Of a stretch of 32,616 nucleotides of DNA, positions 26,466 to 32,616 are shown one piece after another. Under the pieces are notes generated by a model. It was not told the DNA's origin. It saw nothing but the letters and a program-made list of their open reading frames with translations, and made no database searches. This DNA comes from Actinoallomurus sp. Its GTDB lineage: Bacteria > Actinomycetota > Actinomycetes > Streptosporangiales > Streptosporangiaceae. A program made the position numbers and the translations under genes. The DNA is taken from assembly GCA_025964685.1 (NCBI GenBank), contig JAOPYG010000271.1, positions 1 to 32,616 of the forward strand, read 5' to 3'. Position 1 is the stretch's first letter; every line of letters begins with the position of its first letter.

Positions 26466-28577
26466 TCACCGCCCCCGCTTGCGGGCGCCGCGGCCCGCGG
26501 TGTTCTGCTTGAGGTCCTGCGTGTCGTGGCGGTTGTACGCGTCCACGATCTGGCCGACCAGCTTGTGGCGCACGACGTCCTTACTGGTCAGAGTACGAAA
26601 GCTGATGTCGGGGATGCCATCCAGGATGTCCTGTACGACACGGAGGCCGCTCAGCTGCCCCGACGGCAGGTCGACCTGCGTGACGTCACCGGTCACCACG
26701 ACCTTGGACGCGAACCCGAGCCGGGTCAGGAACATCTTCATCTGCTCGGGCGAGGTGTTCTGCGCCTCGTCCAGGATGATGAAGGAGTCGTTGAGGGTGT
26801 TGTGCGTCAGCAGGTGGTCCTGGGTGACATAAAGCGAATCCTCTGCCGCCACCTGGATGCACACGCACTCCTCGCGGCCCGCCGGTTCGATGTCATCGAT
26901 GAAACGCATGGGCCGCCCACCGCCCCCGGCGTGGTACCTGTCGCGTTTGCGGGCGAGGCGGAATGGCCGGATGCCTTCGGGGAGCCGGATGTCGACGATG
27001 TGGGCGTCACGATTGAAGCGCCGCGCGCTTCCCTGCTTGCGCCCTTCGGCCATGCGGCGCCGCGCGTAGGCGACCCCGCCCAGCGACCGGACCAGTGCGA
27101 TCACGTCGTCGCGGAGCTGGATCGACGTCGTCGTGTACTGGATACGACAGGTGCGGTCCGCCTGGGTGACCGGCCCGCCGTCGGTGTCGAGGAGGCCCTG
27201 GAGTAGCGCGAGGCGGACCTCGGCCGAGTTGTAGAGGTAGTCATCCGGCACGAACGTCGAGCACGACCGGCTGCCGAGGAGGTCCATGGCGCGAAGGGCC
27301 TGGGTGACCGGATTCACAATCCTGCTTCCGGGCTCGCCCGGTGCCGGAACGCGGTTGAGGAGATGGTCGTGGCGTCCCCGGTGCCGCGATCTGACCCCCG
27401 GCAGCGCCCCTTCCAGGGCGGAGATGAGTTCCGGGTCGGCAGTGGTGAACCCAGGCGTGATGGATCCCGTGATGCAGCCGTCGCCCAGCAGCAGGCCCAG
27501 CGCGTAGGGGTCCATGGGGACCTCACGCTCAGGGAAGCACACCGGGGCGCTGAGCAGCGGCAGCTCGTAGCGCCGGGCGTGCGCCGCGCGCAGGTCGCCG
27601 ATCATCTCCTGCGTCTCCAGCACCCGCCATGGCTTGCCGCGGCGCTTGTCGGAGGCGGTCCTGACGGTCCACAGGTGCTCGCCGCAGCAGAGGGTCGACG
27701 CACCGTCCTGGGCGGTGACGCGGTAGACGTCCCTTTCCCCCTGCGGGTAGACGCCGAGGACCGGGGTCGGTTCGCCGTTCGAGCCGATGACGAGGTCGCC
27801 GACCTGGAGCTCGCCGATGGGCCGCCAGCCGTCCGGCGTCAAGACCGGGGTGAAGACGGGCTGACTACGCCCGCGCATGTACGCCAACGGCGCGACCTCG
27901 ATCGTGCCGGCGGCCATGAGACGCGGGATGGAGTCCGGGTCGATCATGTCGTGCAGCGCGTCGTACAGCGGCCGCAGGTACGGGTCGATCTTCTCGTAGA
28001 GCGTGCCGGGCAGGAAGCCCAGGCGCTCGCCCGCCTCGACGGCCGGCCGGGTCAAGATGATCCGGTTGACCTCCTTGGCCTGGAGCGCCTTCACCGCCTT
28101 GGCCATCGCAAGATAGGTCTTGCCGGTGCCCGCGGGGCCGATCGCGAACACGATCGTGTGCTTGTCGATCGCCTCGACGTAGTGCTTCTGGTTGAGCGTC
28201 TTGGGCCGGATCGTGCGGCCGCGCGAGGACAGGATGTCGAGCGTGAGCACCTCGGCGGGCCGCTCGGTGGTCTCCGCGCGGAGCATCGCCACGCTGCGCT
28301 CGATGACGTCCGGGGTGATCGGCGTGCCGGTCTTGAGCAGGTCGAGCAGCTCTTCGAAGAGCTTGGCGACGAGATCGGTCTCCTCGGCAGGGCCGGTGAC
28401 CGTGATTTCGTTTCCCCGCACGTGCACGTCGCTGGCGAAGGTGCGCTCGACGACGTCGAGCAACTCGTCGCGCGAGCCCAGCAGGGCGACCATCGAATGA
28501 TCGTCCGGAATCACGATCTTGACTTGCGTGCGCGCGCTGTCCGGTGCGGCGTCAGCGGTATGAGTTGAATCGGCCAT
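26466..28577 (-). CDS. phoH: PhoH-family ATPase/RNA helicase-like protein interrupted by an intein
   Basis: The 703-residue precursor becomes a 347-residue PhoH after removal of the intein (residues 238-593). The N-extein has an RNA-binding (KH-like) N-terminal region (TQVKIVIPDDHSMVALLGSR), RPKTLNQKHYVEAI, Walker A GPAGTGKT at 147-154, ILTRPAVEAGERLGFLPGTL and PLAYMRGR. The C-extein resumes TLNDSFIILDEAQNTSPEQM (Walker B LDEAQ), then SKVVVTGDVTQVDLP and DVVRHKLVGQIVDAY. ATG 28577 is the likely start; an upstream in-frame ATG at 28643 lacks family support. First of the phoH-ybeY-corC-cdd-era series and 112 bp downstream of the HIT gene. Phosphate control (pho box) was not seen. Confidence 0.96.
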   Translation of the reverse strand: MADSTHTADAAPDSARTQVKIVIPDDHSMVALLGSRDELLDVVERTFASDVHVRGNEITVTGPAEETDLVAKLFEELLDLLKTGTPITPDVIERSVAMLRAETTERPAEVLTLDILSSRGRTIRPKTLNQKHYVEAIDKHTIVFAIGPAGTGKTYLAMAKAVKALQAKEVNRIILTRPAVEAGERLGFLPGTLYEKIDPYLRPLYDALHDMIDPDSIPRLMAAGTIEVAPLAYMRGRSQPVFTPVLTPDGWRPIGELQVGDLVIGSNGEPTPVLGVYPQGERDVYRVTAQDGASTLCCGEHLWTVRTASDKRRGKPWRVLETQEMIGDLRAAHARRYELPLLSAPVCFPEREVPMDPYALGLLLGDGCITGSITPGFTTADPELISALEGALPGVRSRHRGRHDHLLNRVPAPGEPGSRIVNPVTQALRAMDLLGSRSCSTFVPDDYLYNSAEVRLALLQGLLDTDGGPVTQADRTCRIQYTTTSIQLRDDVIALVRSLGGVAYARRRMAEGRKQGSARRFNRDAHIVDIRLPEGIRPFRLARKRDRYHAGGGGRPMRFIDDIEPAGREECVCIQVAAEDSLYVTQDHLLTHNTLNDSFIILDEAQNTSPEQMKMFLTRLGFASKVVVTGDVTQVDLPSGQLSGLRVVQDILDGIPDISFRTLTSKDVVRHKLVGQIVDAYNRHDTQDLKQNTAGRGARKRGR
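26799..27866 (-). mobile_element. PhoH intein with LAGLIDADG homing endonuclease
   Basis: A 356-residue protein-splicing element is inserted in phoH between YMRGR and TLNDSF. It starts with Ser (SQPVFTPVLTPDG, block A with a non-Cys first residue). Block B has GASTLCCGEHLW (Thr58, His64, intein numbering). It ends YVTQDHLLTHN (blocks F/G; penultimate His, terminal Asn), and the +1 extein residue is Thr. The homing endonuclease motifs are YALGLLLGDG (121-130) and LLQGLLDTDG (221-230); the acidic residues Asp129 and Asp229 are retained, so the nuclease may be active. Boundaries are set by intact PhoH flanks. Ser1/Thr+1 chemistry is compatible with standard class 1 splicing. Confidence 0.93.
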
Positions 28578-28689
28578 AGCCCGGCCTTGCGGCCTGTTCG
28601 TCCCTGCCCTTCGATCACGTGGGTCCTCGGCTGCGGTTCTCATGTTACCGGCCGGGGACCACCTATTACGGCCCACTCACCAGCGGGAA

Positions 28690-29040
28690 TCACCCGGGCG
28701 GCCAGTTGAGGCCGCGTCCACCGAGTACGTGGGCGTGCACGTGGAAGACGGTCTGGCCGGCTCCGGGGCCCGTGTTGAAGACGACCCGGTAGCCGGACTC
28801 GGCCACTCCGTCGCCGACCGCGACCTCGTGGGCCTCGCGCACGATCTCGGCGAGCAGGTCGCCGTCGGTGGAGGCGAGCCCGGCCGCGGTCGCGTAGTGC
28901 TCCTTCGGGATCACCAGCACGTGGGTCGGCGCCTGTGGGTTGATGTCGCGAAACGCCAGCGTACGGTCGGATTCGCGGACCACGTTCGCGGGCACGTCAC
29001 CGGACACGATCTTGCAGAACAAGCAGTCGTGTTCTGTCAC
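28690..29040 (-). CDS. HIT-family (histidine triad) nucleotide-binding protein
   Basis: A 116-residue purine-nucleotide phosphoramidase-like protein (Hint branch). MTEHDCLFCKIVSGDVPANV opens the family, with the Cys pair CLFC. The triad is TVFHVHAHVLGGR with His100, His102 and His104. GTG 29040 is chosen because AAGGAGAG lies about 5 bases upstream; seven extra codons upstream would hide that site. Usually found next to phoH in actinobacteria; here it is 112 bp upstream on the same strand. The exact substrate is unknown. Confidence 0.95.
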   Translation of the reverse strand: MTEHDCLFCKIVSGDVPANVVRESDRTLAFRDINPQAPTHVLVIPKEHYATAAGLASTDGDLLAEIVREAHEVAVGDGVAESGYRVVFNTGPGAGQTVFHVHAHVLGGRGLNWPPG

Positions 29041-29128
29041 TGAGCTCTCCTTACGCCCCACGGTCAGCGCATGTTATCGCGGTCCGGCGCCCGGCTCGTC
29101 TGCGAATCGTTACGTGCGGGGACGGCTT

Positions 29129-29164
29129 CCCTCTGGCCAAGTAGCGCCCCCCTCTGGTTAAGGT
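29129..29164 (+). promoter_or_regulatory. Direct repeat overlapping a candidate sigma-gene promoter
   Basis: CCCTCTGGCCAA (29129-29140) and CCCTCTGGTTAA (29150-29161) match at 10 of 12 positions and are spaced exactly 21 bp, two helical turns. TAAGGT (29159-29164) inside the second copy fits a -10. The pair lies 160 bp upstream of the sigma-factor gene. A palindrome AGTTCG-CA-CGAACT is at 29235-29248. Both could bind regulators; nothing is proven. Confidence 0.4.
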
Positions 29165-29321
29165 GCTGTCAACGCGAACCCCGGCGCATGGGCCCCAGCC
29201 CCTATCTGACCCCCCTTTCTCCCTGAACCGGTCGAGTTCGCACGAACTTGCGGATCCGGCGCGCCGTCCAACAAGGCACATGGTCGGTAGCACCGATGGG
29301 TGGGAAAAGGCGAGACGAGGC

Positions 29322-29906
29322 ATGGCCTTTCGTAAACCTCACAGCGAGGGTGCGCGTCCCACTGATGTGACCGAAACCCTCGTAGCCAGGAGCACGGCGG
29401 GAGCCGTGGCGGTCGCCTGGGATGCTGACCAGGCGGTCACCGCGCTCTACAGTGCGCAGTACCGCTCACTGGTGCGTCTCGCGGCACTGCTCGTACGCGA
29501 CGTCGCGACGGCTGAGGAAGTCGTACAGGACGCGTTCGTGGCCATGCACGGGGCCTGGCGGCGACTGCGCGAGCCCGACAAGGCTCTGTCGTATCTTCGG
29601 CAGTCCGTGGTGAACCGGTCACGTTCAGTGTTGCGGCACCGTGCCGTCGTGGAGAAATATGCTCCGAAGGGGCTTCCCGACGCACAGAGCGCCGAAAACG
29701 GAGCGATCGTCGAGCTCGAACGCTCCGCCGTCGTCAAGGCGCTCAGCGCACTACCCAACCGGCAGCGCGAAGCACTGGTGCTTCGCTACTACGGTGATTT
29801 GTCCGAGGCGGAGATCGCCCAGACGATGGGGATCAGCCGGGGGGCCGTCAAGAGCCACACGGCGCGAGGCATGGCCGCGCTACGCAGCGTCCTGGAGCAG
29901 CAGTAA
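29322..29906 (+). CDS. ECF-type (SigE-family) RNA polymerase sigma factor
   Basis: A 194-residue sigma factor. Region 2 is FDADQ-like: DADQAVTALYSAQYRSLVRL, AALLVRDVATAEEVVQDAFVAMHGAW and LSYLRQSVVNRSRSVLRH. Region 4 is VVKALSALPNRQREALVLRY, then YGDLSEAEIAQTMGISRGAV and KSHTARGMAALRS, a helix-turn-helix for the -35. ATG 29322 is preferred, with GACGAGG just upstream; the longer frame from 29163 has no family support. It overlaps by one base (TAATG) with a one-TM protein gene, its likely partner. In actinobacteria this type of sigma gene often sits between the HIT gene and rsmE, as here. The stimulus is unknown. Confidence 0.92.
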   Translation: MAFRKPHSEGARPTDVTETLVARSTAGAVAVAWDADQAVTALYSAQYRSLVRLAALLVRDVATAEEVVQDAFVAMHGAWRRLREPDKALSYLRQSVVNRSRSVLRHRAVVEKYAPKGLPDAQSAENGAIVELERSAVVKALSALPNRQREALVLRYYGDLSEAEIAQTMGISRGAVKSHTARGMAALRSVLEQQ

Positions 29907-30568
29907 TGACCCAACCCTTCGATGACGAGCACGGTGACCGTCTCCGCCGTGCCCTGCACGCGGAAGCGGAAGCGGTCACGCCCTCTGCAGAGGGACTTGA
30001 GCGAATCCGCAGCAAGATCAATCAGCGAAGAGAGCGACGACTGGGTTTTTTCTCGTTGTCCGCCCCGTGGCTGCGCCCGCTGGCCGCGGTGGCGGCCGCC
30101 GTGTTCGTCTGCGTCGTCACCGTCTCCGTCACCCCGGCTCTCGCGAACTTCGTCCAGACCGGCCATTTCAGCCCCAACTCCGATGGCGGTGACGGACGGA
30201 CGACGACCAACGACGGGACTTCCCAGGGCGAGGTGCCGCCCAGCGGCTCCGGATCTCCGTCTCCGAGCATGTCGCCCAGCCCGACCACGATCCGCCCGTC
30301 CAACACCGGCAAGCACGTTGTCAACGGTCCCACCTGCGGTGCCGGTGAGGAGACGGTCACGCCGTCGGCCGGCCCGCCCTCCGCCGGCGGAGGGCGCCAC
30401 CACGTCGCCTCCCAGGTAACGTGCCAGCCCGTGCCCCCAATCGCCGGCACGCCGCCGGTGATCACCGAAGGCCCGCCCGCGCCGCCGGCCTCCCCGTCCG
30501 ATCCACCGCCGAGCGAGCAGCCGACCGACGCCCCTGCCCCCGGCGTCAACCCGAACCAGTCACCCTGA
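29906..30568 (+). CDS. Single-pass membrane protein coupled to the sigma factor (possible anti-sigma)
   Basis: A 220-residue protein whose ATG overlaps the sigma-factor stop (TAATG). The cytoplasmic N-terminal 50 residues are helical and charged (EHGDRLRRALHAEAEAVTPS, EGLERIRSKINQRRERR). One membrane span follows (WLRPLAAVAAAVFVCVVTVS). The extracytoplasmic part (about 80-220) is a Pro/Ser/Gly/Thr-rich, probably disordered region with two Cys (GPTCGAG and VTCQPV) and a PPSDPPPSEQPTDAP-like tail. The layout (cytoplasmic helix, TM, outer region, coupled to an ECF sigma) suggests an anti-sigma factor, but no HxxxCxxC zinc-finger anti-sigma motif is present. Function therefore remains a position-based inference. 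Confidence 0.82.
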   Translation: MTQPFDDEHGDRLRRALHAEAEAVTPSAEGLERIRSKINQRRERRLGFFSLSAPWLRPLAAVAAAVFVCVVTVSVTPALANFVQTGHFSPNSDGGDGRTTTNDGTSQGEVPPSGSGSPSPSMSPSPTTIRPSNTGKHVVNGPTCGAGEETVTPSAGPPSAGGGRHHVASQVTCQPVPPIAGTPPVITEGPPAPPASPSDPPPSEQPTDAPAPGVNPNQSP

Positions 30569-30673
30569 CCTCAGCACGCGTCGACCCGTCCGAGGCCTCG
30601 CCCCGGGCGGGTCGGCCGCGTTCGGTACGGGACAGAGGTGCCCGTGAGATTGCCTTGCGGAGGCATTCCACAC

Positions 30674-30811
30674 ATGTCAGTCCAGTTCAACCACACCATC
30701 GTCCCGGCACGGGACAACCGAGGCTCGGGCGGCCGCGTCACACCGCTGTGGAGCGGAGCCTGTCCACCTTGTTCGAGCCATCGCCACGACTTTCGGATCA
30801 GCTGGGGCTGA
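30674..30811 (+). pseudogene. Possible N-terminal remnant of a VOC/glyoxalase-family gene
   Basis: After a GGAGG ribosome site an ATG at 30674 opens MSVQFNHTIVPARDNRGSGG, resembling the first strand of small VOC-superfamily proteins (V.LNHTIV.ARD...SA). The frame ends after 45 codons, far short of the usual 120-150 residues, and the remaining residues do not resemble the family. It may be a truncated gene or a chance match. The surrounding gap 30569-30847 holds nothing else I recognise. Confidence 0.4.
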
Positions 30812-30847
30812 CTACGCGACCACCGGGACTGGGCGCCGAAGGCGAGG

Positions 30848-31573
30848 TCACCAGCGGCCGGTGCGGGTCAGCAGGACCGACGCCGCGGCGACGCCGGCCG
30901 TCGACGTCCGCAGGACGGTCGGGCCCAGCAGGGCCTGTGCGCCGCCCGCGGCCGCGAATGCGGCGAGCTCCTCGGCGGTCAGGCCGCCTTCGGGGCCGAC
31001 CACGACGACGAGATCGCCCTCCGCCGGAATCTCCAGGCCGCTCAGCGGTCGTTCGGCCTCCTCGTGCAGGACCACGGCCAGTGCCGCGTCCGCGACCCGC
31101 GCGGCCACGTCCGCCGTGCTCGCCAGGTCGGTGACCTCCGGCAGCCACGCTCGGCGCGCCTGTTTGGCCGCCTCCCGCGCGGTGCTCCGCCAGCGTCCCA
31201 GCGCCTTGGCGCGCCGCTCCGGGCGCCACTGCGTCACGCAGCGCGCGGCGGCCCACGGCACGATCACGTCGACGCCGACCTCGGTCATGGTCTCCACGGC
31301 CAGCTCGCCCCGGTCACCCTTCGGCAGGGCCTGGACGACGATGATGCGCGGCTCGGGCGCGGGCACGTGCCGGCGGGCGTTGGCCTGGAGTTCGAGGCTG
31401 TCGCGGCCCACGGAGGTGACCACGCACTCCACGACGAGCCCGGCGCCGTCGGTGAGGTCGGCATGCTCCCCCGGCCGCAGCCGGCGTACGGCCGCGGCGT
31501 GCCGGCCCTCCGGACCGTCGAGCAGGATGCGGTCCGAGGAGAGCCGTTCACACAGGAAGACCGGCGGGCTCAT
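30848..31573 (-). CDS. rsmE: 16S rRNA (uracil(1498)-N(3))-methyltransferase
   Basis: SPOUT-class methyltransferase that modifies U1498 in the decoding region of 16S rRNA; 241 residues. The N-terminal PUA-like domain includes PPVFLCERLSSDRILLDGPE and HAAAVRRLRPGEHADLTDG. The SPOUT knot includes IIVVQALPKGDRGELAVET, EVGVDVIVPWAAARCV, LVVVVGPEGGLTAEEL and GPTVLRTSTAGVAAAS, the SAM-binding trefoil. ATG 31573, 17 bp after the dnaJ stop on the same strand: the conserved dnaJ-rsmE pair. Confidence 0.95.
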   Translation of the reverse strand: MSPPVFLCERLSSDRILLDGPEGRHAAAVRRLRPGEHADLTDGAGLVVECVVTSVGRDSLELQANARRHVPAPEPRIIVVQALPKGDRGELAVETMTEVGVDVIVPWAAARCVTQWRPERRAKALGRWRSTAREAAKQARRAWLPEVTDLASTADVAARVADAALAVVLHEEAERPLSGLEIPAEGDLVVVVGPEGGLTAEELAAFAAAGGAQALLGPTVLRTSTAGVAAASVLLTRTGRW

Positions 31574-31590
31574 CGCTCACGGGCCGCCGG

Positions 31591-32616
31591 TCAGCGGCCG
31601 TTGAAGGCGTCGCGCAGCCGCGAGAAGAAGCCCTGCTGCCCCGGGGAGAACTTGCCCGGCGGGCGTTCTTCGCCGCGCAGGACCGACAGCTGGCGCAGAA
31701 GCTCCTCCTGCTCCTCGTCGAGCTTGGTGGGCGTCTCGATGTTCACGTGGATCATCAGGTCGCCGCGGCCGGTCTCGTTGAGGTGCTTGACGCCCCGCCC
31801 GTACATCGGGATCTGCTGGCCCGACTGGCTGCCGGGCCGGATGTCGATCTCCTCCGGCCCGTCGAGGGTCTCCACGGTCAGCGACGTGCCGAGCGCGGCC
31901 GCCGTCATCGGCACCTGGACGGTGCAGTGCAGGTCGTCGCCCTGCCGCTCGTAGATCGCGTGCGGACGCTCGACGATCTCCAGGAACAGGTCACCGGACG
32001 GCCCCCCGCCGGGGCCGACCTCGCCCTCGCCGGCGAGCTGGATGTGGGTGCCGTTCTCGACGCCCGCCGGGATGCGGACCTTGATCGTACGGCGGGTGCG
32101 GACCCGTCCGTCGCCGGAGCACTCGGTGCAGGGCGTACGGATGACGCTGCCGTAGCCGCCGCACTGCGGGCAGGCGCGCGAGGTCATGACCTGGCCGAGG
32201 AAGGACCGGGTGACCTGCTGCACCTCCCCGCGGCCGTGGCACATGTCGCAGTTTTCGGGCTGGGTGCCCGGTGCGGTGCCGGCGCCGGAGCAGTTGGTGC
32301 AGACGACCGCCGTGTCGACGGTCAGCTCGCGCGTCGTGCCGAAGGCGGTCTCCGACAGGTCGAGCTCGACGCGGATCGTGCCGTTGCGGCCGCGCCGCGC
32401 CCGGCTGCGGGGGCCCCGCTGGGCCTGCGTGCCGAAGAAGGCGTCCATGATGTCGCTGAACGGGAAGCCCGCCCCGAATCCGCCGCCGGACGCGCCGGCG
32501 CCGGACGCGAAGGGGTCCGCGCCCAGGTCGTACATCTCACGCTTCTTGGGGTCGGAGAGCACCTCGTACGCCTGGGTGATCTCCTTGAACCGGTCCTGCG
32601 TCTCCGGGTCGGGGTT
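31591..32616 (-). CDS. dnaJ: Chaperone DnaJ (5' part outside window)
   Basis: Hsp40 co-chaperone of DnaK; 341 residues are visible, and the first part of the J domain with HPD lies beyond the right edge. The visible N-terminus NPDPETQDRFKEITQAYEVL, SDPKKREMYD is the end of the J domain. A Gly/Phe-rich linker follows (GAGASGGGFGAGFPFSD). Four zinc-finger CxxCxGxG repeats are complete (CTNCSGAG, CDMCHGRG, CPQCGGYG, CTECSGDG), then the C-terminal substrate-binding domains and a tail FSPGQQGFFSRLRDAFNGR. This is the type I DnaJ (DnaJ2) that in actinobacteria follows hrcA; hrcA would be expected just outside the window. Confidence 0.96.
   Translation of the reverse strand, partial: NPDPETQDRFKEITQAYEVLSDPKKREMYDLGADPFASGAGASGGGFGAGFPFSDIMDAFFGTQAQRGPRSRARRGRNGTIRVELDLSETAFGTTRELTVDTAVVCTNCSGAGTAPGTQPENCDMCHGRGEVQQVTRSFLGQVMTSRACPQCGGYGSVIRTPCTECSGDGRVRTRRTIKVRIPAGVENGTHIQLAGEGEVGPGGGPSGDLFLEIVERPHAIYERQGDDLHCTVQVPMTAAALGTSLTVETLDGPEEIDIRPGSQSGQQIPMYGRGVKHLNETGRGDLMIHVNIETPTKLDEEQEELLRQLSVLRGEERPPGKFSPGQQGFFSRLRDAFNGR

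Noticed and set aside
28578..28689. Pho box upstream of phoH
   Set aside because: No direct repeats resembling GTTCACC-type Pho boxes were found in the gap before phoH.

Overview
The window is high-GC (about 70%) actinobacterial chromosome. GTG starts are common, genes often overlap as GTGA/ATGA, and several promoters sit 6-7 bases upstream of a start codon, as expected for leaderless mRNAs. Gene content and order (dnaJ-rsmE, HIT-phoH-ybeY-CBS/CorC-cdd-like-era, leuA, recO-uppS, znu/zur, glyS) suggest a Streptosporangiales-type soil actinomycete such as the Actinomadura/Actinoallomurus group. That placement is inference from protein style, not a search result.

Left part (1-7600): the 3' end of a GH15 trehalase/glucoamylase-type gene; a 0.7-kb strip of decayed genes (an ATPase-domain fragment, a frameshifted GlxA-type regulator and a TetR tail); an intact TetR regulator facing an alpha/beta hydrolase across two matching operators; glycyl-tRNA synthetase; a secreted DUF1906 glycoside-hydrolase-like protein; a small ABM-fold protein; and a small membrane protein.

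Middle (7600-18950): a complete zinc-uptake operon, znuA-znuC-znuB-zur, with a Zur-box dyad lying over the -35 of its promoter. Next come a DUF427 protein, an orphan SUKH protein, a LuxR regulator with TPR-like helices, a secreted M4 metalloprotease, a NUDIX hydrolase and recO-uppS. The recO 3' end carries an in-frame 90-bp tandem repeat. A second, protealysin-like M4 protease lacks a signal peptide and overlaps a gene for an emfourin-type inhibitor.

Right part (18950-32616): leuA is preceded by a 15-residue leucine-rich leader peptide and alternative RNA pairings that suggest attenuation. It is followed by a dimethylargininase, a zinc-ribbon protein and a proline/glutamine-rich membrane protein. 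The conserved translation and RNA-metabolism block era / cdd-like / CorC / ybeY / phoH / HIT follows, and phoH is interrupted by a 356-residue intein with two LAGLIDADG motifs. An ECF-type sigma factor and a one-TM partner, a probable VOC-family remnant, rsmE and the 3' part of dnaJ close the window.

No rRNA, tRNA, CRISPR array, transposase or phage module was seen. The most distinctive elements are the PhoH intein, the leuA leader, the RecO tail repeat, the protealysin-emfourin pair, and the znu promoter with its Zur box together with an unusual Zur C-terminus.
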